Assembly (NCBI GenBank): GCA_002315475.1
Contig: DCGI01000072.1
Span: 24,744-49,477 of the forward strand
Source: Christensenella sp. UBA1782
GTDB taxonomy: Bacteria > Bacillota > Clostridia > Christensenellales > DTU072
Reading direction: 5' to 3'
DNA: 24,734 nt
Under the pieces are notes generated by a model. That model was given only the letters and a program-made list of their open reading frames with translations, was not told the DNA's origin and made no database searches. Of this stretch, positions 14,051-21,129 are shown piece by piece. The position numbers and the translations under genes were made by a program. Position 1 is the first letter of the stretch. Every line of letters starts with the position of its first letter.

Positions 14051-16252
14051 TTATATCAATACCACGTGTTTACGGGGAGTAACGACGTAGGTTTCTATCG
14101 TGCCGTCTATCGGACTGCGGTAAGAAACGTAGTTCGTTTCCGAATAAACGGAGAGGAAATAGGGACGATAATTTTTCCATTCCATGGAAATCTTATAGCC
14201 GCCTTGCAGACAAAGATTCCGTACCCGTCCGTCTTTGTTCCACTTCGTCTTAACGGGGAAAAACTCGATAACGTTGTCTTCCGAAATCGCAACCATGCCG
14301 GCAAGGGCTCTCGCGGCACCGAAGTTTCCGTCGATTTGGAAGGGGGGATGCTTGTCAAACAGATTCGGATAGGTGGAGTCATGGAACAGTTTGACGAGAT
14401 ACTCGTTAAAGCGTTCTCCGTTATGTATTTTCGTTAAGAGGTTCAGCGCCCACGCACACGACCAACCCGTATAGCCGCTTCCGTTGTCCAGGCGATACGC
14501 TAAGCTCTTTGCGGCGGCGTCGAGATATTCGGTACGGTTATAATAGCCGATTTGTTGATAGGGGAACAAGCCGATCAAATGGGAGAAATGGCGATGCCCT
14601 TTGTCGCTTTCCTGCACGTCGTCGTAGAATTCGCAAAGGCGTCCGTCCTTTTGAACGGCGGGTTTGTGTAACTTGTCTTTCGCCTCTCGAACGGTCTGCA
14701 CGAACTCGTCGTCGATTTGTAAAACGGAAGCCGCTTCGACGGTATCTTGGAAGAGTTCTTGCAAAATAAACATATCGACGGTGGAAGCTCGGGTGATCGA
14801 TCTCCCGCCTTTATAGGTATGTTCGGGACTGGTAGACGGTGCGGTAACCAATTCGTTTTTCTGCTCCACCAAGAAGGAAAGGGCGAAATCGCAGGCTTTC
14901 TTCAAAATGGGATAAATATCGGCAAGGTATTTTTTATCCAACGTGTAACGGTAGTGTTCGAACAGTTGGGTGGTGAGCCAATGTCCCGCAAGCGGGAAGA
15001 ACGAATGGCGGAAATTTCCCGTTACGGGACGGGAGAATCCCCAAATATCGGTATTATGGAAAACGCAGAAACCGTCGCATCCCAAAAGTTCTTTTGCCGT
15101 CTTTTCGCCGCTTTCGGAGAGCGTTTTGACGAGATTGACGAAGGGCGTGAAGCTTTCCGGCAAGTTGACGGTGTCGGGAAGCCAATAGTTCATCTGCGTG
15201 TTGATGTTGACGGTATAGTTGCTACGCCAGGCGGGGCAGAGATCTTTGTTCCAAATGCCCTGCAAGTTGGTCGCCAAAGAATCGGCACGCGAAGAAGATA
15301 CGGTCAGATATTTGCCGAAAGCGTAGTAGGCGTTGACGAGGGCGGTGGAAACGGAAGGGGCACGTAATTCCTTTTCGATTTCCACGATGGATTCTTCTTT
15401 GCCCATGACGAAATCGTTTTGTCCCATGCGGGTGGCAAAATCGAATTTATGATGCTTAAACAAAACGTCGAAAGGTTTTTCCAAAGCTTTGTTCAAAAGC
15501 ACGTCGGCTTTCCGTTTCACGACGAAGGTGTCGGTTTCGGGCATTTCGTTCCATGCCTTAAAGCCCGTCGTGATGGTTCCCGTTATGGTCAAATAGGTAA
15601 ATTGCAGAAAAGTTAAGTCTTTTTTGCTCTTGACCAAAGCGTTGGTGTCGAAAGATACCGCTACGCAGTACGCCATTCCTTTATCTTTGTATACGGGGAT
15701 TTTTTCTCGGAAAAAGGAGGGTGCGTTCCCCGTCATATAATATCTTCCGTCGTAATCGATTTGAGAAGGATGCGGGGATTGTAACGCAAACCGCATATCA
15801 ATGGGTTTTTCCGCTTCAATTCGAATACAGAAGACGTTATCTTCGTGGGAAACGAAGGTACTTCTCGTATAGAGGGAGGTGAATACGGAAACGACGCCGT
15901 TTTCCAAGTCGACTTGCGCCCCTTTCGTCAAACAGTCCTTTTCAAAGGAAAGCAGTAGGTCGCCTATCGGCTGGTAAGAACGGCTGTTAAAGGTGCTCGG
16001 TTTTTCCTGTAACGCCCACATCGCTCGCCGGTATTTTCCTTTGGCGGCAAGACGCTGTGCCTTTTTGAAGACTTTTCGATAGTCTTCGGTGTCCTCGTAG
16101 TCGCCTTCGGGATAACCCGCCCAAAAGGTGCTTTCGTTAAGATGCATCTTTTCCGACAATACACCGCGATACGTCCACAGTCCGATATGACCGTTTCCGA
16201 GAGGGGTTGCTTCGTTTTCGTTCTTTGCTTCGTTCGGATAATACAGTTTCAT
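14051..16252 (-). CDS. GH95 alpha-L-fucosidase-family glycoside hydrolase, cytoplasmic
   Basis: A 733-aa glycoside hydrolase family 95 protein. The opening (NEATPLGNGHIGLWTYRGV then LNESTFWAG) is the family hallmark. By alignment with the Bifidobacterium 1,2-alpha-L-fucosidase, the key residues are N349 and N351 (VNINTQMNYW), E477 (STSPEHTY) and D641 (FQIDGNFGAARAL), all present. The enzyme inverts and releases L-fucose (some members L-galactose) from fucosylated oligosaccharides. Unlike secreted homologues it has no signal peptide or anchor, so it acts on imported sugars. Its ATG overlaps the ychF stop (ATGA) with no ribosome site, so translation is coupled. mntP follows after 3 nt. Confidence 0.93.
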   Translation of the reverse strand: MKLYYPNEAKNENEATPLGNGHIGLWTYRGVLSEKMHLNESTFWAGYPEGDYEDTEDYRKVFKKAQRLAAKGKYRRAMWALQEKPSTFNSRSYQPIGDLLLSFEKDCLTKGAQVDLENGVVSVFTSLYTRSTFVSHEDNVFCIRIEAEKPIDMRFALQSPHPSQIDYDGRYYMTGNAPSFFREKIPVYKDKGMAYCVAVSFDTNALVKSKKDLTFLQFTYLTITGTITTGFKAWNEMPETDTFVVKRKADVLLNKALEKPFDVLFKHHKFDFATRMGQNDFVMGKEESIVEIEKELRAPSVSTALVNAYYAFGKYLTVSSSRADSLATNLQGIWNKDLCPAWRSNYTVNINTQMNYWLPDTVNLPESFTPFVNLVKTLSESGEKTAKELLGCDGFCVFHNTDIWGFSRPVTGNFRHSFFPLAGHWLTTQLFEHYRYTLDKKYLADIYPILKKACDFALSFLVEQKNELVTAPSTSPEHTYKGGRSITRASTVDMFILQELFQDTVEAASVLQIDDEFVQTVREAKDKLHKPAVQKDGRLCEFYDDVQESDKGHRHFSHLIGLFPYQQIGYYNRTEYLDAAAKSLAYRLDNGSGYTGWSCAWALNLLTKIHNGERFNEYLVKLFHDSTYPNLFDKHPPFQIDGNFGAARALAGMVAISEDNVIEFFPVKTKWNKDGRVRNLCLQGGYKISMEWKNYRPYFLSVYSETNYVSYRSPIDGTIETYVVTPRKHVVLI

Positions 16253-17331
16253 ACATTAAATCGGAAAATAACGACGTCTCCGTCTTTGAAGACGTAGTCC
16301 TTTCCTTCACTCCTTACTTTTCCTTTTTCTTTGGCGGCGTTATAAGAACCGCACGCAATTAACGTATCGTAATCGACGACTTCGGCACGAATAAATCCTT
16401 TCTCGAAATCGGAGTGGATTTTTCCGGCGGCTTGCGGTGCTTTGGTACCTTTTTCTATCGTCCAAGCGCGGGTTTCTTTTTCTCCCGCCGTCAAGAAACT
16501 GATTAAGCCCAGCAGAGAATAACTTTTGGCAACCAGTTTGCTCAAACCGCTTTCGGTGATGCCCAATTCTTCCATGAACATTTGCCGTTCGTCTTCTTCC
16601 AAACCCGCCAGTTCTTCTTCCAGACGAGCGCAAAGCACGATGACTTCGCTCCCGTCTTTTCGGGCAAATTCCTGCACGCGTTTGACGTATTCACATTCTT
16701 CTCCGCCTTCCGAAACGTTGGCGCAGAAAATGACTTTTTTGGAAGTCAGTAAAAAATAGTCTTTGACGAGTTCTTGTTCTTCGTCGCTGAACTCCATGTT
16801 TTTGACGAGAACGCCTTGTTCCAAACCCGCCATGATTCTTTCTTGCAGAGCCAGTTCGACAGCATACTTTTTATCGCCGCCCTTCATGGCGGTTTTGGTT
16901 CTGTCGATACGGCGACCGAGTACGTCTATGTCCGAAAAAATCAATTCCATGTTGATGGTGTCGATGTCGCGAAGGGGATCGACGGTATCTTCGGTATTGG
17001 TTATGTTGGGATCGTCAAAACAACGGACGACGTGTACGATGGCATCCACTTCCCGAATGTGAGAAAGGAATTTGTTTCCGAGTCCTTCGCCTTTGCTGGC
17101 ACCCCGCACCAAACCGGCAATATCGACGAATTCTATCGTCGTATAGACGGTACTCTTGCTGTTATAAAGTTTGCTCAGCGTATCCACGCGGACATCGGGT
17201 ACACGCACGACGCCCACGTTGGGTTCGATGGTACAGAAAGGATAGTTTGCCGCCATAATTTTGGCATTGGTCAATGCGTTGAATAAGGTACTTTTCCCGA
17301 CGTTGGGTAGTCCTACAACACCTAATTTCAT
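16249..17331 (-). CDS. ychF: Redox-regulated ATPase/GTPase YchF (OLA1 family)
   Basis: A 360-aa Obg-family P-loop protein, full length. The P-loop is G7-L-P-N-V-G-K13-S-T, switch II is D70-I-A-G73-L-V-R-G-A-S-K-G-E-G, and the base-recognition motif is N205-V-S-E208 instead of NKxD. That NxxE motif is the feature that makes YchF prefer ATP. A coiled-coil insert and a C-terminal TGS domain (SFLTAGEKETRAWTIEKGTKAPQAAG) follow. It binds ribosomes and is linked to stress responses. It has a GAGGTG ribosome site and a strong promoter. It is the first gene of an operon with a fucosidase and mntP, an unexpected set of partners. Confidence 0.97.
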   Translation of the reverse strand: MKLGVVGLPNVGKSTLFNALTNAKIMAANYPFCTIEPNVGVVRVPDVRVDTLSKLYNSKSTVYTTIEFVDIAGLVRGASKGEGLGNKFLSHIREVDAIVHVVRCFDDPNITNTEDTVDPLRDIDTINMELIFSDIDVLGRRIDRTKTAMKGGDKKYAVELALQERIMAGLEQGVLVKNMEFSDEEQELVKDYFLLTSKKVIFCANVSEGGEECEYVKRVQEFARKDGSEVIVLCARLEEELAGLEEDERQMFMEELGITESGLSKLVAKSYSLLGLISFLTAGEKETRAWTIEKGTKAPQAAGKIHSDFEKGFIRAEVVDYDTLIACGSYNAAKEKGKVRSEGKDYVFKDGDVVIFRFNV

Positions 17332-17355
17332 TTTTTACACCTCTAAGTATATTTC

Positions 17356-17385
17356 TTGAATTATATAGTTCTCATAAATTATAAC
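17356..17385 (+). promoter_or_regulatory. Promoter for uppP, overlapping the divergent ychF promoter
   Basis: TTGAAT (17356-17361), 18-nt spacer, TATAAC (17380-17385). Its -10 box overlaps that of the ychF promoter on the other strand, so the two may compete for polymerase. Confidence 0.5.
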
Positions 17386-17406
17386 GCATTTTCATAAGAA
17401 TGTAAA
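17378..17406 (-). promoter_or_regulatory. Sigma-A promoter for the ychF operon
   Basis: On the minus strand, TTTACA (17406-17401), 17-nt spacer, TATAAT (17383-17378). The leader is about 40 nt and ends with a GAGGTG ribosome site. Confidence 0.8.
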
Positions 17407-17419
17407 GAAGTAAAAAACC

Positions 17420-18172
17420 ATGAATGACTTTTTATCGAATATTCTTTTGGGATTTGTGCAGGGAATGACGGAATTTTTGCCTGTTTCCAGTAGCGGACAC
17501 CTTCTTTTGTTGGAAAAATGCGGCATCGGAGAACCGAGTACGGCGACCAACCTGCTTTTGCATTGCGCCACCCTCCTCGTCGTTCTCGTACAATTTCGTA
17601 AACAGGTTTGGTTTTGTTGCAGACATCCGACTTCGCCGCAGACCAAGTTTCTGTTGATCGCTTCCCTTCCTACCGCCCTTTCGGCGGGACTGATTCGCTA
17701 TGTTCTGCCCGACCTCGGCGATTTTCTGCCCACCGCTTTTTTACTGACGAGCATCTTACTTCTCTTGCCCTACTTGCTGCCGAAAACGGGGGCGGACTTT
17801 ACAAAAGGACGGGGCGGCAAAGCCCTTTTCGTCGGTACGATGCAGGGACTTGCGTGCGTTTCCGGCATATCTCGGAGCGGTATGACGGCTATGGCACTGC
17901 TTCTCGCCGGTTGTCCGCAAGAAGAGTGTTCTTCCTATTCGTTTTTACTGTCCGTCCCCGTCATCGTCGGAAGCAGCGTCGTCGAACTCCTTACGGGGAG
18001 TGCGGTAAACACGCTAAGCGTCTCCGTCATACCGGCTTGTATCGTGGCGACGTTCAGCGGATTTTTGGCGATTCGATGGTTTTCCGGCATCCTCGCAAAA
18101 GGAAAACTCTATTACTTTTCGATATATACGTTCTTGTTGTCCGTCCTTTCGTTTTTTCTGTTGTTCCCGTAA
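17420..18172 (+). CDS. uppP: Undecaprenyl-diphosphatase UppP (BacA)
   Basis: A 250-aa polytopic membrane phosphatase that turns undecaprenyl diphosphate into the monophosphate carrier lipid for peptidoglycan and other envelope polymers. Both active-site motifs are present: Q14-G-M-T-E18-F-L-P-V-S-S-S-G-H27 and G149-I-S-R152-S-G-M-T, in the inverted-repeat layout of the family. It is slightly shorter than E. coli UppP (273 aa). The ribosome site is weak (AAAGAAG, about 11 nt upstream). The gene is divergent from ychF and ends in a region whose first hairpin may serve as its terminator. Overproduction in this family gives bacitracin tolerance, hence the old name BacA. Confidence 0.95.
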   Translation: MNDFLSNILLGFVQGMTEFLPVSSSGHLLLLEKCGIGEPSTATNLLLHCATLLVVLVQFRKQVWFCCRHPTSPQTKFLLIASLPTALSAGLIRYVLPDLGDFLPTAFLLTSILLLLPYLLPKTGADFTKGRGGKALFVGTMQGLACVSGISRSGMTAMALLLAGCPQEECSSYSFLLSVPVIVGSSVVELLTGSAVNTLSVSVIPACIVATFSGFLAIRWFSGILAKGKLYYFSIYTFLLSVLSFFLLFP

Positions 18173-18230
18173 AAATACGGAGTTCGTTTTTGTCCGAAAG
18201 CGGAAAAAGGAAGTAAAATGTGTAGAATCG

Positions 18231-18264
18231 AGTTATCCACAGAGCAAAATGTGGATAACTTTTT
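18231..18264 (+). terminator. Terminator-like hairpin built from two DnaA boxes
   Basis: AGTTATCCACA (18231-18241) pairs with TGTGGATAACT (18250-18260) as a perfect 11-bp stem with an 8-nt loop, followed by TTTT. It is the only terminator-like structure after uppP, and each arm is also a perfect DnaA box. Confidence 0.55.
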
Positions 18265-18386
18265 GGAAATACGGAAAAAATGTTGTAAAAACGGAAGAAA
18301 CGCTCGAAAACAATAAAAAATCGTTGTGGATAACTTGTGGATAAGTTGTGGATAACTTCGGTAACATCGGCTACCGATGTGGATAA
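18233..18386. other. Cluster of six perfect DnaA boxes; candidate replication origin or DnaA-control site
   Basis: This fills the only gap above 300 bases in the window (18173-18484). One TTATCCACA lies at 18233-18241 and five TGTGGATAA at 18250-18258, 18325-18333, 18336-18344, 18347-18355 and 18378-18386. All six match the consensus exactly. Boxes 3-5 are spaced exactly 11 bp, about one helical turn, so DnaA would bind on one face. An inverted repeat, TCGGTAAC (18358-18365) / GTTACCGA (18395-18402), flanks the last box. An AT-rich stretch follows. This resembles a bacterial oriC, but dnaA, dnaN, rpmH and gyrase genes are absent nearby, so a DnaA-titration or regulatory cluster is the alternative. 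Confidence 0.7.
18324..18356 (+). repeat. Three tandem 11-bp repeats, each with a DnaA box
   Basis: TTGTGGATAAC, TTGTGGATAAG, TTGTGGATAAC, head to tail with no spacer; only the last base varies. Confidence 0.95.
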
Positions 18387-18410
18387 GTCGAGAAGTTACC
18401 GATTTTCGGT

Positions 18411-18473
18411 TACCTAAAAGCTTATAAAAAGGGAAAAGAAAAATTATAAAAAACACAAAATCAAAAGAATTTT
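18411..18473. other. AT-rich stretch next to the DnaA boxes (possible unwinding element)
   Basis: By my count 51 of 63 bases are A or T, with purines strongly concentrated on the plus strand. It sits between the last DnaA box and the amidase ribosome site. It could be a duplex-unwinding element, or simply the amidase promoter region; no clear -35/-10 pair was found. Confidence 0.45.
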
Positions 18474-18484
18474 CGGAGGGTAAA

Positions 18485-19180
18485 ATGATTGTCGTTATGA
18501 AGAAAAAAACGGTTTTTATCGTGGCTTTTTTGGTGTGTGCAGTTGCCGTTTCGTTAGGCGTTTTTTATGCGGTTCCCGTACGGGAGGCGTTCGTGCAGAA
18601 GAAACGATACGGCGTAGTCGTCGATGCGGGACACGGCGGTTCCGATCCCGGCGTTTTGGGCGTCAACGGCACCGTCGAAGCGGAATTGAATCTGTCCGTT
18701 TCGTTACTGTTGCAAACGGTATTGGAGAGTGCCGATTGTTCGGTAACCATGACGAGAACGACGGCAAAGGGACTTGCCGACGAGGGAAAAAATTTTAAGA
18801 CGGAGGATTTTGCACTGCGGAAAAAAGTCATTCGAGAGGCGCAACCCGATTTCGTCATCAGTATACATACCAATAAGTTTCCGCAAAGTCCCTCTCGCAG
18901 GGGCATACAGGTCTTTTTTAACCAAGCTTCGCCCGAAGGAAAACGCTTTGCCGTATGCCTGCAAGAGAAACTGAACGAACTCAATCAAAAGTACGTCGGC
19001 AAGACTTATTCGGCGTTAAAAGGGGAATACTTCATGCTAAACTGTACCGAAAAACCTTCCGTCATCGTAGAATGCGGCTTTTTGAGCAATGCGGAGGACG
19101 AAAAGCTGCTGTCGCAGGCGGCGTACCGACGAGAACTCGTGGAAAGCATTTACGCAGGTCTTATTGCGTATATCGGATAA
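18485..19180 (+). CDS. N-acetylmuramoyl-L-alanine amidase (Amidase_3, CwlD-like)
   Basis: A 231-aa Zn amidase that cuts the bond between muramic acid and the stem peptide of peptidoglycan. Residues about 9-30 form an uncleaved-looking signal/anchor helix, so the enzyme faces the outside. Zn ligands and the catalytic acid are visible: H50 (VVDAGHGGSDPG), E65, H128 (ISIHTN) and E196 (VECGFLSN). Size and layout match CwlD, the spore-cortex muramic-lactam amidase, but no other sporulation gene is in view, so a vegetative role is equally possible. The start at 18485 has GGAGGG ending 4 nt upstream; an ATG at 18500 is the alternative. It lies directly after the DnaA-box cluster. Confidence 0.9.
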   Translation: MIVVMKKKTVFIVAFLVCAVAVSLGVFYAVPVREAFVQKKRYGVVVDAGHGGSDPGVLGVNGTVEAELNLSVSLLLQTVLESADCSVTMTRTTAKGLADEGKNFKTEDFALRKKVIREAQPDFVISIHTNKFPQSPSRRGIQVFFNQASPEGKRFAVCLQEKLNELNQKYVGKTYSALKGEYFMLNCTEKPSVIVECGFLSNAEDEKLLSQAAYRRELVESIYAGLIAYIG

Positions 19181-19209
19181 AAAAGTCCTTTCCGGCTTGT
19201 AAAAGGGAC

Positions 19210-19238
19210 TTGACAAAAGGAAAGGAGCGTGTTATTAT
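19210..19238 (+). promoter_or_regulatory. Promoter of the lexA operon
   Basis: TTGACA (19210-19215), 17-nt spacer, TATTAT (19233-19238). A TATAAT overlaps at 19236-19241 but is 20 nt from the -35. The SOS box covers the expected start of transcription. Confidence 0.7.
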
Positions 19239-19248
19239 AATCCTATCC

Positions 19249-19262
19249 CGAACAAATGTTCT
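19249..19262 (+). promoter_or_regulatory. LexA operator (SOS box)
   Basis: CGAACAAATGTTCT matches the Bacillus-type consensus CGAACRNRYGTTYC at all but the last base. Located just after the -10 box and 14 nt before the lexA ATG, it predicts autorepression of the whole lexA-polymerase-yolD operon. Confidence 0.88.
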
Positions 19263-19276
19263 GAAAAGGAGAAGAC

Positions 19277-19873
19277 ATGAGGAAGAAAAGCATAGAAAGG
19301 ATGGAAGGCATCATCGAGTATATAAACGAGCGGTATTTCGAAAACAACGAGATACCCACCATGCAGGAAATTGCCGATAAAATGGGTATGTCGAAAGGGA
19401 ACGTTTCCGACTACGTGCGGGAGATGGAGCAGAACGGCATGCTTTCCGCCGACGGGAAAAGGCGTACGCAAAAGATTGAAAAGGTACAGCGGAGCGTTTG
19501 TCTGCCCGTCATCGGCAATATTGCGTGCGGGACGCCTATGTTTGCCGAACAGAACGTGGAGTCGTATTTTACCTTTTCCATATCGTTTACGGGCAAAGGA
19601 GAATTTTATGTTCTGCGGGCGGAAGGGGACAGTATGATAAACGCCGGCATCTCCAACGGGGATTACGTCATCGTGCGAAAGCAGAATACGGCGGAGGACG
19701 GACAAATCGTCGTTGCGTTAATCGAGGACTCCGCCACGTTAAAAAGATTTTACCGGGAAAAGTACGGCATTCGTCTGCATCCCGAAAACGACAGAATGTC
19801 CGATATGCTGTTTGACACCGTACAAATTCAGGGGATTGCGGTCAAGGTGGTTAAAAATTTAGAGAAGGTATGA
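19277..19873 (+). CDS. lexA: LexA repressor
   Basis: A 198-aa SOS repressor. Residues 1-65 form the winged-helix DNA-binding domain (PTMQEIADKMGMSKGNVSDYVREMEQNGML). Residues 75-198 form the S24 self-cleaving domain with S119 (EGDSM) and K156 (ATLKRFYRE), the same numbers as in E. coli LexA. The cleavage site is C84-G85 instead of the usual A-G; UmuD also uses C-G. RecA filaments on damaged DNA would trigger cleavage and derepress the operon. AAAAGGAG precedes the ATG, and an SOS box lies in the leader. The stop overlaps the polymerase start (ATGA), so the repressor and polymerase are translationally coupled. Confidence 0.95.
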   Translation: MRKKSIERMEGIIEYINERYFENNEIPTMQEIADKMGMSKGNVSDYVREMEQNGMLSADGKRRTQKIEKVQRSVCLPVIGNIACGTPMFAEQNVESYFTFSISFTGKGEFYVLRAEGDSMINAGISNGDYVIVRKQNTAEDGQIVVALIEDSATLKRFYREKYGIRLHPENDRMSDMLFDTVQIQGIAVKVVKNLEKV

Positions 19874-21129
19874 AAGAAAGAACGTATTTCTGTATTGACA
19901 TGAAGTCCTTTTTTGCTTCGGTCGAGTGTGTAGAACGGGGCTTGAATCCCTTTGAGACCAATCTTGCCGTAGCCGATGAAGCACGCGGCAAAGGGGCGAT
20001 TTGTCTGGCGATTTCGCCGAAACTGAAGTCGCTCGGTGTTAAGAACCGATGCCGTCTGTTTGAGATCCCGCAAAATTTGGAATACATTATTGCCAAACCC
20101 CGTATGCGGAAATATATCGAGTATGCGGCGGACATTTACGAAATCTATTTGGATTATATCGCACCCGACGACATGCACGTGTATTCGATTGACGAAGCGT
20201 TTATCGATGCCACCGATTATCTTGCCGTATACAAGACCGACGCCAAAAGTTTTGCCAAAAAACTGACCGACGAAATCGCCGTCCGAAAGGGGATTCCGGC
20301 GACGGTCGGTATCGGGACGAATCTGTATCTCGCCAAAATCGCACTGGATATTACCGCTAAAAAAGTACCCGACCATATCGGTATTTTGGATGAAGAAAGC
20401 TATCGAAAAACCCTTTGGAATCACAAACCGCTGACCGATTTTTGGCAAATCGCACAGGGCATTTCGGCTCGCCTTTGTCGGTACGGCTTGGACACGATGG
20501 GAAAAATCGCACAGGCACCGGAGGAGTTTTTGTATAAACAGTTCGGTATCAACGCCGAGCTTTTGATAGACCACGCATGGGGGCGAGAACCTTGCCGCAT
20601 TGCGGATATAAAACAGTATAAGAGTAAAAGCAAGTCGGTCAGCAATTCGCAAATTCTGTTCAGCGACTATACCTACGAAAAGGCAAAAATCGTTTTGGAC
20701 GAAATGGTTTTGAACGGTTGTCAAGAATTGATGCGGCGGCACGAAATCGCCTCGCGCGTCGGTATTTACGTAGGCTATTCGAGGGATGCGGCGGAGCCTA
20801 CGGGCGGTACGGTTAAGATGACCGAGAACACCCATGCGTATTCTTTGATTCGTCCGTACGTAGAGGCTTTGTTCGAGAAAACCACCTTGAAAAACGTGCC
20901 TATCCGAAGATTGGGGATAGAATTTTCGCAGATAGCCGACGAGGTTTGCGAAGGGTTCGACCTGTTTACCGATTTCGAAAAAGTAGAGAAAGAACAGCGT
21001 ATCGAAAGTACGGTGATAGCCCTGAAAGACAGGTTCGGCAAGAACGCCATGTTGCGAGGTATCGACTTGCAGGAGGGGGCTACGACACGCACGAGAAACA
21101 CGTTGATTGGAGGGCATAACGGTGAATAA
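19870..21129 (+). CDS. Y-family translesion DNA polymerase (UvrX/UmuC-like)
   Basis: A 419-aa Y-family polymerase that copies past damaged bases. Catalytic residues are D10 in C-I-D-M-K-S-F-F-A-S-V-E and D108-E109 in Y-S-I-D-E-A-F-I-D; G-I-G-T-N-L-Y-L-A-K follows. The palm/thumb is followed by a little-finger domain (residues about 240-350). It resembles the Bacillus UvrX/YqjW group more than classical DinB, which fits its YolD-like partner downstream. I see no clear beta-clamp-binding motif at the C-terminus. The ATG overlaps the lexA stop and is preceded by AGAGAAGG. The yolD-like gene overlaps its last 8 nt. A long open frame antisense to it is a codon-bias shadow. Confidence 0.93.
   Translation: MKERTYFCIDMKSFFASVECVERGLNPFETNLAVADEARGKGAICLAISPKLKSLGVKNRCRLFEIPQNLEYIIAKPRMRKYIEYAADIYEIYLDYIAPDDMHVYSIDEAFIDATDYLAVYKTDAKSFAKKLTDEIAVRKGIPATVGIGTNLYLAKIALDITAKKVPDHIGILDEESYRKTLWNHKPLTDFWQIAQGISARLCRYGLDTMGKIAQAPEEFLYKQFGINAELLIDHAWGREPCRIADIKQYKSKSKSVSNSQILFSDYTYEKAKIVLDEMVLNGCQELMRRHEIASRVGIYVGYSRDAAEPTGGTVKMTENTHAYSLIRPYVEALFEKTTLKNVPIRRLGIEFSQIADEVCEGFDLFTDFEKVEKEQRIESTVIALKDRFGKNAMLRGIDLQEGATTRTRNTLIGGHNGE

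Noticed and set aside
14747..15367. Open frame antisense to the GH95 gene
   Set aside because: Low-complexity, no motifs, no promoter or ribosome site; the minus-strand GH95 frame explains this DNA.
19183..19211. Hairpin AAGTCCTTT/AAAGGGACTT after the amidase gene
   Set aside because: No T-run follows on the plus strand, and its right arm runs into the lexA -35 box; could be weak, but not supportable as a terminator.
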